A stretch of DNA of 64,000 nt from Cutaneotrichosporon cavernicola (GCF_030864355.1 NC_083395.1:1984001-2048000); one strand, 5' to 3'; shown: positions 41,773 through 54,797, counted from the first letter of the stretch. Numbers and translations: made by a program. Notes: generated by a model not told the origin, from the letters alone.

Positions 41773-43340
41773 TTAGGCCTCGGGGTATGGGTGTTTCTTG
41801 AACAGAGTGCGGGACGCGAACGCAACTGCGGCCATAGTGAACACGAACGCGAGCGTGCACCCCCAGCCCGTAAGGTACCTGGGCGCATCCGATGCCGGCC
41901 ACAGGAACGCTCCGTAGATGGATGCGAGGTTTCCAGCGACGTTCATGGCTGCCTGGATAATGGCGCGTTTCTTCCATCAGCCCCCTAATCTTTATGATAT
42001 GACTTACTTCGCGAGGGTGTGAAATCTCATTCGAGGCCCATACCAATAACGTGGGCACGCTTGAGAAGATGCAAGCGAGGCCAAAGCAGAGGAAGACGTA
42101 CTGCACAATACGGTTGGTGACGCCCATGATGACGGCGAAGCAGATGGACCCGATGAGACCTGCTCCGACGACGTAGAAGCCACGCTCGCCAAAGTAATCC
42201 GAGGTGAAACAGACGATGAGGACAATGACAATGCCGACAGCGTAGATCGGAGCAGTCATGTACTGCGTCTGCGAGCCCGTGTACTGATGTCAGCCAAATT
42301 GGGGATTGGGAGTTGGGTTAAACGTACGCCCAGACCCTTGACCAGTGTGGGAATGAAGTAGGTGATGGTCATGGAACCTGTCGCCATGGCGTACAGGAAC
42401 AGGAAAAGGTAAGTGCGCCAATCGGCAAAGGCGAGGCGCAGACTCTCCATGTGGCCCAGGTGCTCGCCTGTCGTGTTGAGGTTCTCGGTGCTGAGGCGGC
42501 GCACGATCAACTCCTTTTCCTCGTCGGAGAGCCAGCGCGTGGTAGTCGGGTAGTCTGGGAGGATGAAGACCGCCGCGACCGCCACAACGCATGTCGCAAT
42601 ACCCTCGATCTGGTGTCAGCTCTAGCCTAATATCGATCGAGACGGCTATACCCGAAAGTGTGCTTTAACTGATCTGTAGTACGCACCACGAAAAGCCACT
42701 GCCAACCGTGCAGTCCCGAGACGCCCTCCATGCGCTCGATAATCGCTCCGGCGAGAATACCGCCGACCATGCCGCTAACTGGTGTGCCGAGCCAGAAGAG
42801 GGTGTAGCGGCGTGCGAGTTCCTTTTTCTTATACCATGTCGAGAGGAGGTATAGAACGCCTGGGGCGAATCCCGATTCAGCCAGTCCAAGAATGACGCGC
42901 ACGCCAGCGAGTGACGGCGTGTTCTTGCATCCAGCCAGAGCGATTGCTACTCCGCCCCACCAGAACATGATAGCTGGCAAGTAAATGGAGGGCCGGAGGC
43001 GTACGAGGATCATATTCGACGGGATCTCAAATACCACATAGCCAATGAAGAAGACAAGCAAGGCGACTGAGTAGTCGGTGCTGCTCATTTTCAGAGATTC
43101 CTTCATACCGCCAGCATAGGCGTTACCGATGTTGGAGCGGTCGAGGTTGGAGAACGTCCACATGACCCAGAGGATTGGCTGTTGTTAGACTGGCGGGGCG
43201 GGTGAGCGACTCACGACAAGGTGTAGGTCCATTTTCCAGAGGAGGCGGCGCTCGGCCTGCGGGTCGACCCAGGCTTCATCTTGGACCTGGGCGATCTTAG
43301 TCTCGCTCTTGTTGTCGATAGCGTATTGCTCGACGTCCAT
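41773..43340 (-). CDS. MFS permease, anion:cation symporter (Dal5/Tna1-like) family
   Basis: Five exons: 43340-43215, 43178-42687, 42609-42328, 42283-42008 and 41970-41773, giving 457 residues. Introns are 36, 77, 44 and 37 nt. The 12-helix pattern starts VPILWVMWTFSNLDRSNIGN; the family signature follows in GLAESGFAPGVLYLLSTWYK, then WQWLFVIEGIATCVV in the central region and PDYPTTTRWLSDEEKELIV in the loop between helices 6 and 7. This family carries organic anions such as allantoate, nicotinate, pantothenate or biotin precursors across the plasma membrane; the substrate cannot be told here. The start is the first ATG (MDVEQYAIDNK). A second member of the same family lies 1.4 kb upstream on the same strand. 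Confidence 0.92.
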
Positions 43341-44782
43341 GGCAATGTGTCAGTGAGGGATAGTGAGAACTGAACAGCGAAACAACCGAGAGTAGCAGTA
43401 GCGAGCAGTAGCTCGGCAAGGCACCGCACTAGGCCGAACGACTCGACTGTTTCTCCTTCATTGCTGTTCGTATTCACGAGTTAATTGCGTGCGTCGTGTG
43501 GGGAGCGCTAAACGGCGGCTTGAGATGGGCAAATCCACGGACCAGTCGTGCGGGGGAGGTGGGGCATGTTTTTCCCTCACTCATGTGGGCCCAGCTGATT
43601 CGCCGTGGCCCTATGTTCCTAAGGAGTTTTGGGCACGACATGCAGCCGAGATGCCGATGAGGTCAGGGACTGTTTATGTTGGCTTTTGTGCCAACTCCAA
43701 GTCCAGTCCAATGCCGATTGAAGATGTAGTTGTTGGCGAGATGAACGAATGGAGGAAGAATCCGCGGACAATGATTCGAGCTTGGACTCGGACCGAGTTA
43801 TCTAATCTCCCGGCCGCGAGCCGTCGGCTTGTTTGCAACTTTCCGGCGCTCACGATCGCGATGCATACTTTCTCCTCTCGAATACATGTACTGAATAACA
43901 ATACTAGTTTCCCCATTTTCCCGCTACTCGATTTGATTCTCGCCTTGGGCCTTTCGCTTTCGGACGACACTCCCGCTTAGACGCCTCTCGGCAAGGTGGA
44001 CGACCTTGTTGCCGGTAAGACGAGCTCAATTTGCTCAAGGCTCAGGCAGAATAAGAAGGTGATGGAGATGAAGCTCGCGATGAATGTCTACCGCAACGCT
44101 GCAGGGCCTGGGACGCATGATAACGTACTGGTCGGAATTAGCTAGATTCTTGGCGCACCGCGCTGCGGGATACTGCATCCGATATTGACCTCGCGGCGCA
44201 CGAGCAATTCGTTCCGTACAGGGTGCGGGAGAATGCAAAGGGCCAGTTCGACTTTCGCGAGTGGTGGCTGCTGGAGGTTTACATTGACGGACAGTCGAAT
44301 TTGACCGGTCTCCGTGTGGTTTACATGGATGAAACCACCACCACACGTTTGCAGAGTTCGCAGCTTCGGTCCGCTGATTGTCACCTGTTATTGTTGCACC
44401 ACTGATAAACACGGTTAATATCTCATGCACCAGACGTAACTGCGTCTCCTGGCACACATCAGAACCGCACTGCCATGTTCAAGACGGGATAAACCCAGTT
44501 GATCCATAGTGTTGCTTCAGCAGTGGACCGATCGTCAGTCCCCCACTCTCGCCTTCGGTCGTACTGCGAACGCACCACGTACGTGAGGGTTGGTCATGCA
44601 CGCCATCCCGCACATGAGCCCCGGCTACCTCGACTGAATAATCAACTTCTGCATTACTATAAAAATCCTACTCGTCCTAATAACCTCACGATTGGGAGAT
44701 CTGCTTCTGCGCCAGAGGTCCAACACCCACACAACAACACGTATCCTCCGCCTTTGTGTTTTCCGTCCGACTCAATTCTCCC
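43341..44782. other. Intergenic stretch between the two permease genes
   Basis: Promoter of the first permease and 3' flank of the second. A plus-strand frame at 43489-43980 (163 codons, no early ATG) has no family resemblance and I do not call it. Confidence 0.5.
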
Positions 44783-46595
44783 TCAGATTCCGTAAACGAA
44801 CTCGTCGTTTTGCAGGTCCGTAAGATCGTCAAACGCCTGCTGGCCGAGCACGCCATCAGCGGTGCGACGGTACTCCTTCTCCATGGAGGCGTTGGCAATC
44901 TTGGCGGGCTTGCCGTTGGCAACGCGTTGCTTCTCCTTGCGCTTGTTCATGGCAATGAGGACCAGGACGAGGCCGCCAGAAAGGGCAAAGCAGGCGCAGA
45001 AGATGCCCATGCAAGCACCAAGACCGGTGTGGTACAGTGGTGCGCCGTGGGTGAACATGTAGGGTCCGACCATGTTGCCGACGGCGGACGCGGCGTTGCA
45101 TAGAGAGATTGAGAGCGACTTCTTGGTGTGTCCACCCGTGTTGGCGGCAAGCCACGAGAAGATGAGCGGGTTGCAGCCGAAGAGGAAGGCGATGCAGTAG
45201 TATGAGAAGAGGCGGAGACCGTTGAGGCGATTACCGATGCCATAGAGCATCGCACTGCCGAAGACGCACGGGATCATGAAGGCCATGAGGATGAAGCCCT
45301 TGTAGCCGAAGCGCGCAGCCATGAGGCAGCCGGCAAAGCACACGCAGGTCTGCACGAATCCGAAGGGGATGTTGAGCAGCATGGTCTGGCGGGCGTTGAA
45401 GCCAAAGCCGCGGATGATGAGGGGGCCGAAAGTGTTGGTGACCGAGGCACCGGTGTTGACACAGAAAGTGATGAGGGCGTAGAAGATCATGGGGGGAGCG
45501 TAGAACGTCTCCCAGACCTGGTTCCACTTGATGACCTTTGTCTCGACGCCGGTCTGGTTGTCGCGGAGGCGCTCGATGGCCCAGCGCTTCTCCTCGTCGG
45601 TGAGGAAGCGGGCCTCGGCAGGCGAGTTGTCGAGACGCCAGTACAGGAGCGGAGCCGTGAGGACGGTGGCGAGGCCGACAGTCAGGAACAAGATCTGGTA
45701 GACGTAGAGGTGGGGAGACTTGATGAACGAAAGCCCGTATGCGAGCAGCGAGCCAAGCATGGAAGCGACACCGTTCGTGCCGTACCAGCAAGCAATGCGG
45801 AGGGGCTGCTCACGGCGGCGGTACCAGGTCGCAGTGATGACGGTGAAGAGGGGGATGGCGACGGCCTCGAACAGGCCGAGGAGGAAGCGGTTGGCGAGGA
45901 GGGCGCCAAAGTTCTTGGAGAAGGCGAGGCCAATCATCGCCGTGCCCCAGAAAAGGATGCACGCACCGAGCAGCAACCTTGTCTTGACCTTGACGATCAA
46001 GAACGCGGTGGGACCACAGCAGAGCGCCAGCTGGGCCCAGTAGCCTGCTGACGAGACCGTCGAGTACTGGTCACCGACGAGGCCTGCCTCCTCCTTCATT
46101 CCGAACGCGGCACCGTAACCGACGCAACTTTTGTCGAGAATCTGCAGGAAGTACACCCTGGAGTCAGCGCTGTTTGAAAGCGAGAGCAGGATACGTCAGA
46201 GCTTGGCACGACGTCAATCCAGGGATCCAGGAATGGAGACTGCAAGAACGAGCACCTAGCTCGACGGCGGGCACAGTTGTGCTGTAGCTCGGCATGGAGC
46301 ACATGACCCCAAAAGTGGGCACGGCCCAAACAGCAACTCACCACATGAGGATCGGCAGGATCGCCTTGTCGATTTTGCGGCAAACCAGGCGGCTCTGCTC
46401 GTCGGTCATCTCGACCATTTCGTCACCGAGCGCGTCAAGCGCCCTGTCGTGTGGCTTGGTCATGTCATGATGCGAGAGGGAGAGGCGCTTCTCAACATCG
46501 TGCGAGCCGACGTCGATACTGGTCCTGTTGTCCTGCGAAGGTGAGGAGGAGAGCTTATGTCAGCCGGCGCGTGTACGACCACTTACTGTCGCCAT
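44783..46595 (-). CDS. MFS permease, anion:cation symporter family (second copy)
   Basis: Three exons: 46595-46587, 46532-46342 and 46157-44783, giving 524 residues. The first coding exon is only MAT. Exon 2 supplies the acidic N-terminal tail (KRLSLSHHDMTKPHDRALD, EMTDEQSRLVCRKIDKAIL), and WVYFLQILDKSCVGYGAAFG begins helix 1. The signature region is LLANRFLLGLFEAVAIPLFT, then WYRRREQPLRIACWYGTNGV. The central loop is DEEKRWAIERLRDNQTGVET and the C-terminal tail ends in YGI. This branch includes allantoate- and biotin-type permeases. Intron 2 (184 nt) is long. It shares strand and fold with the gene at 41773 but is only distantly alike in sequence, so the two are not a recent tandem duplication. 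Confidence 0.92.
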
Positions 46596-48189
46596 GGTGG
46601 ACTTGGGGGGAATGGAGGTCAGCTGTAAGTTGCAGCTTCTTATTAATGCTTGCGGTGGCGGGGAACAATTAGGGCCGATACGGCAATTCGCGGGTGTATA
46701 GATGTCGGGAATGAGTGGGAGATGGGAGGCAATCGTCGGTTCGGCACCAAAATGAGCATGAAATGACCCCATTAGGCCCCAGGTCCCCCGAGTGGACGGT
46801 CCAGGGTTGTGAGCCAAGAAGTGTTGGAGCGATGGGCAAATGAGCCAAGACAAAACCGGTTATTCTCTGGTGATCCTGTTGACAAGAGAGTGGTCGAGGC
46901 ATCAGAGCAAGGCCCCGCGAGACTGCCTGTACATTACTCCATACTGTCCCTGACAGCTGACCGCAGCAAGGTTTGCTTAGGGAGGTCTTGGCTCAGCTGG
47001 CCAGAGCATCCTGGAGCGGGGAGATAGGGGTATGCCGGAAGAATGACGGGGCGGTTATTGGCGGATGAGATGACACACTCTCATTCCACCATCACTGTTC
47101 ACTCCAACATCCCCTGGTAGCCTACCCCCATTGTGCTCATCGTGGGCCAAGCATACATGAATCAGCTTAACAGAAAGAAACGTGACTGTGGAGTACGTGT
47201 ATGATGATGTGGCTCGATGGGAGTGTTGGCACGATCTGTGGTGGATCGGTGGGCCGGAAACCGGGCCGGCGTCGCCTAGACGATTCGCGATGGGCCGCAA
47301 TGCCGTTGTCACCCTAACGGCGATGCTTTGTTCCCGAGAGCGCGCCGGCGGCCCGGCGACACGGTTCAGTGTGGAGGTGGTTGGTCGGGTACAACTCCAA
47401 CCCTACAAGCGACACTGGAGCCATATCCCTTGCCGCGTGGTTATCTCGCTATTGTTTGGGCGGTGTTGATTGCGAGTAGTGAGTGTTGATTGGCCTGGTT
47501 TGGGCTTTGTAACTGATACAGCGGGGCGTAACTGATTACCGTAAGCAGACGGAATGGAACAGCTCGCTGCAACGCAACCGAGTTCAATCACAAGAGACAT
47601 ACAAAACACAACTCGCCCTCCCCTCTATCAAACACGATCCTCTGTTGGATTGACTGCATAACTCTGCGGCCATCACTCAACACTCCCACGCTGATGGTCA
47701 CGAGGCTTGATCAGGCAGAGGGACAGAGTTACGGCCGAAGGAGCGGCAATTGGCGGGTATCGGCTGGAAGTGTTCGGTCCGACCGTCTGCCGTTGCCGTC
47801 GCTAGCCGACGACAGTGGCGTGCCTGGATATCTCTTCGAGAAGGTTATCTACGTATCTACAGTCTACAGCGATGCCAGAGTGCAGAGCTGATAGGAGTGC
47901 GATGGGGCCTTGCAGAGCTGATAGGAGTGCGATGGGGCCTTGCAGAGGGCGGAATGTGGCCCCGCAACCTGCCCAGAGTGCGGTATGGGTGAAACGACAG
48001 TGAGTTGGGTGCGATAACGACTCGTCCTGCCTGCCAGGCTGATGATGCTTCGCCGACCCCACGTAGATGCAGAGTGGAGGTGATTGCCCCGCACGCGTCG
48101 GAGTTGGAGCGAGGATGCAAGGTGAAAGCAAACCATATGTGAAGAGGGTTGCGACTACACCAGGACGGTGCCAACATTTCCATCAACCA
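46596..48189. other. Intergenic stretch upstream of the second permease
   Basis: Holds the permease promoter, about 1 kb without recognisable content, and a tandem 30-mer at 47881-47947. No gene called. Confidence 0.5.
47881..47947. repeat. Tandem 30-nt duplication
   Basis: Two exact copies of a 30-base unit beginning TGCAGAGCTGATAGGAGTGC, followed by a 7-base start of a third. Confidence 0.9.
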
Positions 48190-48269
48190 TCTCTGATCGT
48201 ATAGTGGCTAGTATGCTCGCTTGTCATGACTGACCGCGGGAGACCGGAGTTCAATTCTCCGTCAGAGAG
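48190..48269 (+). tRNA. tRNA-Asp(GTC) with an 8-nt intron, copy 2
   Basis: Identical to the minus-strand gene at 41180-41259 except for one base in the intron (CATGACTGACC versus CATTACTGACC). It has the same acceptor, anticodon and T arm, with discriminator G. A TTTT terminator is at 48296-48299. Flanking sequences are not alike. Confidence 0.92.
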
Positions 48270-48468
48270 TGTGGGAAAGGATCGAAGAGATCCCCTTTTG
48301 ATGTGGATCGTGGCGAGCACGGACAGCGTATGGAGAGCATCAGCTGATATCATCAGCACGGGGATTGAGCCTGGCTGCCCTCCCACAGCCGCTCGCACCT
48401 TGGTGCGCAAACAATGCATAGCATAACTAGAGTCTTGACACGACACCGCTCGCCCATCGCGGCTCACG

Positions 48469-50983
48469 TCATGGCGCTGCTGGGCCCGCCTCCGCCCCCT
48501 CGTCCTCGGGACGTATACTCGAGGTGCGGAACATGCCCAAACTTGGCGTCTTCTTAAAACCTGGTGCGGCCGAGCCGTAGTTGGCCACGCTAGGCGCCAC
48601 ATCACTTGACGGCGCGGCTTGTGGCGCGAACGAAATAGTGCGAGTCAATGAGACATCGCCCGGCGGCTCCCCAGTCTGCGAACGGTTCCACGGCGCTAGC
48701 CGATCCGTGAGACTTGGGCGGCGCGGATCACCCGTCCGCGTGCGGGCGGGAAGGAAGCCCGTCTCGCCAGCCCGCCCCTCCTCTGCGTACGAGTGATTCG
48801 AGTTGCTCGAGTCACCTGTCCAGGTCCGCAAGACGCGGCGCCAGCCGCTCTCGGGCTGCTTCTTTTGCACCCGATCGGCGGATATGTACGAGTGGATCGG
48901 GTTGGTCGGCGCATCTGCTGGGTCGCGGTCCGAGTGTGTCGACTGCGTGGGCTCGGCGGCCGGAGGCGTTGGCGACGGGCTGTTCCAGTGGTATGGTCGG
49001 CGGCGGAAGCCGTCGCCCTTACTGGACGCGACGTCTGACATGGCGTTCGTCGAGTGGCTGTCCGCAGACGGTGAGCGCTCCAGGGGCCTCATGGGCGCCC
49101 CAATGCTCGCGACCCTCTCAAGGGAGTGATTGGGAATCACACCATCCTCGTCGAACGCCTTCTTCTCCTCCGAGGTTCTGAACACGTTACGCTCGACGTT
49201 GACGTGTACCTCGCGCCCCCCATTATCAGTACGCTCCGTCACCAAGTGTTGACCCTCACGGTACACCGCATGGCGTGGGACGTTAGTCGGAGGATCCGAA
49301 GGAGCCTCGTCGTCGTGCTCGCTCGTGTTCGTATGCGTTCCCGAGCTGTCACCCGAGCTGCCCCGGCTTCGCTTCTCACGGACTATCCCCGGTCGTCCCT
49401 GCATGCCGATGTCGCCCTCATCGGTGTCGCGGTTGACAACGACGTCGCCGGCCTCCTGCACGCGCGTCGTGTGCGTTGTCCATGCCGGCTCATCGCCAGG
49501 TGCTATCGACGGGTTGCGTGACCACGTGTATGTCATGCTTTGCACGCGGCGGCCCGAGACGAAGAATGGGATGGACAGGCCGTCTGGTGTCAGCTGGATA
49601 CCAAACTCGATGCTCACGGGTTACAACCGATGCCAGGACAAGGAAGGAGACAACCGGCACAATCGTCTCCTGAAGGAGGTCGACTTGCGACGTGTCGCCG
49701 TCCGGCTCGGGATGAGGAATGTGGTGGCGCGCGAGGGTCGAGATGAAGATGGCGCCGACGCCCATGGGCCCGAACCATCCGCTGAACAGTGCCTCGCGGA
49801 ACGTCTTGATGTCGGGGATCCACTTGTAGAGGGCAAGGATGATGGGCAGGCGACGGAAGAGGAGGATGAGAAGTGTGATGACGACCAGGCGCCAGGGCGT
49901 GAGGCCAAAGTGGTTAAAGTCGGCGAATGGAATAATGGCACCAATGTAGATGAACGCAGCACAGTTGAAGAGCAGGTCGACAACGTTGGAGAAGACCGAG
50001 TCCTCTGTGGCCTTGTTGAAGTGTCCATCCCACGCAAAAGCGGTTCCGCACGCAAACGCCGCAAGGAGATCATCCGAACCCAGTAAAGTGCAGATGCCGA
50101 TGGAGAGTAACGAAAGCGATACGTACTGTGCGACGTACGACTGACGGTCGATGAGTTTCTTTCGCTCCGAGAACTGCATGACCTTGCGCGCCGAGTAACC
50201 GAGGACCCCGCCGATTACCGTTCCTAAACAGACCTCGTAAAGCCTATGATGATCAGTGTGCTCCACGACGACAACCAATTCCGCTGATCCACTCACCATG
50301 TCATGTAGAACCATTCGGCAACGGCATGCCCGGGGCTCGAGTCGAGCGTGAGGTAAAGTGCAATGTAGAGGAATGGGAAGGCTGCTCCATCGTTTACACC
50401 AGACTCGGCAGAGAGCATGTGACGGATATGTGTAGGGACGTGCTTCTCAGCAAACGTACCGCCGACGACGGCCTGCGCGAGAATGGGGTCTGTGGGCGAA
50501 AGGCATGCGCTAATGACAAGAGCCGACTTGTACGTCAGCTTGGGGACGAGACCCCAGATGAAGAGGGCCGACACGAGCCAGCCCCAGATCATGCAGGGTC
50601 CGAGGAGGAAGAAGAGGGTGCGCCAGTGCTTCTTGACATAGGCCTGTTGTTAGCGACCCTCGGCTGGCCTGCTGGATGACATGACTTACCTTTGGCAGTT
50701 CGACGCCGACGGAGAACACACCAAGCGCAATGACTACACGCGTGACCTCGAGGGTGATCTCGTCGATGACGCTTTCCTTTCCACCCCAGCTTATTGGATC
50801 AAAGATTTTGGCAGCATAGCGTCCACAGATGATGCCGACAACAGTGGCAAGGGGCGCCTCGCCGAGGTAGAGCCTTTCCTTGATGAAGAGGGAGAAGAGG
50901 CCGAAGAGGACAGTGAACCCGCCGAGGATGGTGTACGCTAAGTGCGCCGCATCAACGTCGAAGGGGTGGAAGCTGCTTCCCAT
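48469..50983 (-). CDS. NHA1: Plasma-membrane Na+/H+ antiporter (Nha1/Sod2 type)
   Basis: Four exons: 50983-50690, 50643-50297, 50243-49618 and 49583-48469, giving 793 residues. Introns are 46, 53 and 34 nt. The first 430 residues form the CPA1-type membrane domain: LSPTDPILAQAVVGG, SAESGVNDGAAFPFLY with the ion-binding Asp, GSDDLLAAFACGTAFAWDG, and GWFGPMGVGAIF. The last membrane string, VVTHGLSIPFF, spans the third intron and confirms that join. About 360 residues of hydrophilic, Ser/Asp/Arg-rich tail follow, as in fungal Nha1, where the tail regulates activity. The protein extrudes Na+ (and often K+) in exchange for H+ and sets salt tolerance and pH. The start is the ATG at 50983 (MGSSFHPFDVDAAHLAYT). 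Confidence 0.94.
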
Positions 50984-51755
50984 TGGTTTGGGTTGGGAAG
51001 CTTGAAGGATAAGACGATGGAGCTGGTCGCAGCTTGGTTGCGAATCAGGTTCCGCCTATCGGGATGGAAGGCTTTGCGGGTTTCAGGCAGGATGGTGCTG
51101 CGGGAAGGAAAAAGGTGGTGGTGGTGGTGGTGGGAAGACTTGGCGCGTTGAATGTAAGGTTGGTAGTGGGTTGCCAGTTGAGAATGACGGACAGAGTAGA
51201 GTGGAAAGGGATGTATGTATGCAGGGGTGGAATTGAGTGGAGCTGGGTGGTCCTGGGACCGATTTGACCTGTGGAATGCTAATACTGATCCGCAGTAGTC
51301 GGAGACGAAGGCTGTTCTAATCGCGTCGAGTAGTGTAGGTAGAGTGATACTTGGCGTTATATAGAGCCCATTGACAGGTAGAGGTTAATGTAAATGAAGG
51401 AAAGCGCGTTCTTTCACCCAGGGGGGGCACAGCTGGGGGCGTTCGCCAACGACGCGAAGATGGACAGCGCGCGTAGCAATGCTTTAAAAGGCACACCATA
51501 CTACAGTACCTACAATCTGGGGGGCACGTCATCATCACATGTTCGTCCATGAAATTTCAGTCAGCCACCGCACCTCACGCCGCAAGCCACAAGCTGCACC
51601 ATACCAAGGACAGCGAAGAATTGGGGACAGCCGGGCTACGAGCCCATGTTAAAGCTGGAGCAGGGAGAAGAGGCGTGTTATCTTGCGAGGTTGACACGTT
51701 GAGAGCGGGATAACCGAAGTGGAGCAGAGGCCGAAGCTAACGACAAAATGTGTCA

Positions 51756-51779
51756 GGGGAGGGGGGGGGGAGGGGGGGG
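51756..51779. repeat. G-rich run
   Basis: Three G tracts (4, 10 or more and 8 bases) separated by single A, a candidate for G-quadruplex or slippage. Confidence 0.8.
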
Positions 51780-52454
51780 AAGAGACGCGGATGCTTTCCA
51801 AAAAGCGAATCTTCAACCCAAGTCACCACCTAGGTGACTACCCACCTACTTACAAACCTACCTTGGCAGATGATAAGCCCCGCGCCGTGTCATGTTGCCA
51901 GTAGTTGTAATGTCACAAGAGACCGCTCCCACTTTTGACGTGGTTGTCACCGTGTCATCTTGTTACGTAGATACCTGATACATAGATACATGACGGCCTC
52001 GCAAGGGTTTCAATTCTCACTGCGCTACTTGTTGTCCACATTTGGAGAGCTGGAGATCTGATTTCAAGGTATTGAACTTGACATACGAGGCATATGATTG
52101 GCACGTGGCTCGACTAATAGCTTGTTTGTTCCACTATCCCAGGAACGATCGAGGATATCATCACGGCCAATCGACATTAATGTGTACGCGCTCAATGTGC
52201 CATTGTGCGAGAGGTTAGTTTGGGAGATGTCATACTCTGGCCTTCGCCTACTGCTTTTGTAACGATCGTCTACCGTCTGGATCTCTCCGTGTCTCGTGGC
52301 CCTATGCGGGATGATGCAGGATGACGCGAAAGCTTCAGGTATTAGGAATTGTTTTGTTACATGGGGGTTTCCCGACCGAGTCGGGAATCCCAGCACAATT
52401 CTAGCGCATGCTGAAAGGAAACGCGTCTTGTCCTCCAATCTCCTCCTTATTCTC

Positions 52455-52521
52455 CTTGTCGACCGGATTCGGCAGAGCTCAAACAGCCGTTCCAGGTGCT
52501 CAGCCGAATCCGGTCGACAAG
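52455..52521. repeat. Inverted repeat, two perfect 19-bp arms with a 29-nt loop
   Basis: The arm cttgtcgaccggattcggc (52455-52473) is exactly reverse-complemented at 52503-52521. The loop edges pair further (GAGC with GCTC), so the stem can extend. No gene overlaps it. It could be a regulatory hairpin, a protein-binding palindrome, or the remnant of a small transposon's ends. Confidence 0.9.
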
Positions 52522-54797
52522 CTTCAGATCTGCATAATCTTCAGTCTCCGGGTTCCGTACTTTACCATATCCTTACTACGTCATGCACCGCAGCAACTGT
52601 TCAATTTCAAGTGTACGTACATTCAAAGTTGCAAAGTCGGGCCCCGTTCCCTAATGTTAATCCTGAGGGCATGTGGGATGATGACATGATATGTATGGAT
52701 TTGGTCCAGCATGTCACTTTGGCCTTTAGAAGGAGCGACAGCTGGGCACATGTCTCTCAGTGCACCGCCACCTTTGGACTTGGATAAGGACTGAATCATG
52801 TGATGGTGTCGACTCGGAGCCGATGTATACGTTTGCAGATCTGTTGCTGTGCTACGACTGCGAGGTCGGGAATTGACGAGGGGCAGTGAAGAAATCGCGG
52901 CAGTACCTCTTTGGACTCGCCATGACGACTGACAGTGAGAGATAGCCAGGCCGCCGGGCCGCCGGCCCTGCTCGCTGACGGCCTCGGGCCTCGGGCCTCG
53001 GCTCCCACCTCGGCCATCATTCGGCCCTCGGCCAAGTCTACATTGCTGTTCGGAATGTATTCTTGGAACAGTCCGAGCCATCTCATCCGCGTTAGGCTCG
53101 GCGTCCCGGAGAGACCGAGTTTGCTCACTGGTCAAACCCTTTACTTGGTCTAGAGACCAAGAGCTCGGGCCGGGCGCCACTTAACCCGCCACCATGATCG
53201 GCTCATCCGCCCTCATCCTCAAAGCCTCAAGCCCTCAATCCAGGCTCTCGGAGTTTACCGTCTTGGACTCTTGCGGATCACACAAGATTGATACTGAATG
53301 TTCCCATGTGATTGTCCAGGATTGAACACATGAGCACCATGTTGGGCATGTGGACATTGTTGGGACGCCACTGATGACAAGATCTGTCATCGTGTCATCA
53401 TGATGATGTATGTTGATAAAGGAAGAAATTGTACAAGATGACTAGATTCAATACAATAGGTTAATAGGTAGAGTTCAGTTACCATCTTCCCTGATATACC
53501 TGATACCCATCAACCCTGAATCGATTGATGCTGCCTTTTTCAGGGTCCGGAGAGAAGGGAAAGGGGAAACGAGGGGAGCGAACTATGCGCTCACCGGCGG
53601 CCATGGATACAATATAAAATACAATCAATAGGATGGACTTTTGAAGGCTTGAATTACAAGTAACAAATGAACTCTGTTTATTAATAATAACATCATAATG
53701 ACATTTGTTGTGAAACTCGGTTCTACCTCCTACCTCTGGTCTTGTGCCGTTTGAAAGTAATCCCAACCCCACCTCCCCGATTCCGCAGCAGGCCGCCTGC
53801 TTTGAATCTTTGTGGGCCCCTTTACACCCTTTTAGCTCCACCCCACCATAACCATCACCATCACACCTTGTTCAGCTACCAAACGATCACTACTACTCCC
53901 TACTACTCTTCTTGATCAAACTACTCCATCATCAAAGTCGCGCGTTGATTCCATCACTCCTTCTACATCAGGTACGTTTTATTATCCCAAGTCATGTGTG
54001 GCCAGCAGGCCAGCAATGGACTGAGCAAGTGAGGTGACTGTCGCGCGTTTGCGTTACACTATCCGCCTGTGCCGCGTCGCACCCCAAGGCGTTTAAGAGC
54101 CTTCCTTGCGCCCTTGCCTCGGCCTCCAACTCGTCACAGTTTCTCACATGTACGCCATCACACGACTTGATAAATACCGCATATGCACGCTGACTCGGAT
54201 AGATTTAGAACTGCTTGTAAAGAGAGCATCATCAAAGACTCTTCGGCTTGGGACCGACCGGCGTTTGCATTCCTCCAGTTGTTGCTTTTCCTGTCACGGC
54301 GAGACAAGTTCCCTACCTCCCTACCTCCCTCCCTCCCCTCGGTAACAATCCGCGCCACCCTTTACAAGTTGGCCACTCAAAACATCGCCACTCATTGATC
54401 ATATCCCTCGGCGGCCGCTCTTGTTCATCCTTGACGCCACCTTCCCCTTTCCCTTCACCTTTTCCCCTTCAACCTCCTCCTCATCATCATCATTATCCAA
54501 ATACCCATTTCAACTAGTCCTATCCCGACCACGACACGTCTCAATCCACACTTCACCCCCTTTCCCGTCACACGTCGCGTCCTCCACTTTGACGTGCCAG
54601 ACGGTCCCATTCTTACCCTTGCTCATTAAGAGGCCTGGCCGCCGTTGAAATAGACGTTGCGTTGGTGGGGGCAAAAGCCGTGCATAGTTGATCCTGCATC
54701 GTGCGTCGTGACAACCTGGGCCCTGTCGCGCTGTCATTCCCTTCAGCCCAAAGGTTGAAAGAGTCTGACTAGTCTGGCTAGAGCCTCGAGTGGCACG

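Larger units (their letters stand above)
50984..54797. other. 3.8-kb intergenic region
   Basis: An upstream region of two divergent genes and the largest gene-free block here. It contains a GGT run (51114-51133), a G-rich run (51756-51779), a long hairpin (52455-52521), GC-rich CGGCC/CCTCGG repeats near 52945-53035, and a pyrimidine-rich leader after 53850. A GTACGT donor at 53972 may begin a 5'-UTR intron of the gene at 54798. The open frames at 52296-52787 and 52623-53180 overlap on opposite strands and are not called. Confidence 0.5.

Noticed and set aside
43489..43980. 163-codon plus-strand frame between the permeases
   Set aside because: No early ATG, no recognisable domain, and it covers the promoter of a well-supported gene.
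45231..45791. 186-codon frame within the second permease gene
   Set aside because: It has no ATG and is His/Arg-rich, a shifted frame of the permease.
52296..53180. Overlapping frames of 163 and 185 codons on opposite strands
   Set aside because: They overlap each other and the inverted repeat, and neither has family resemblance.
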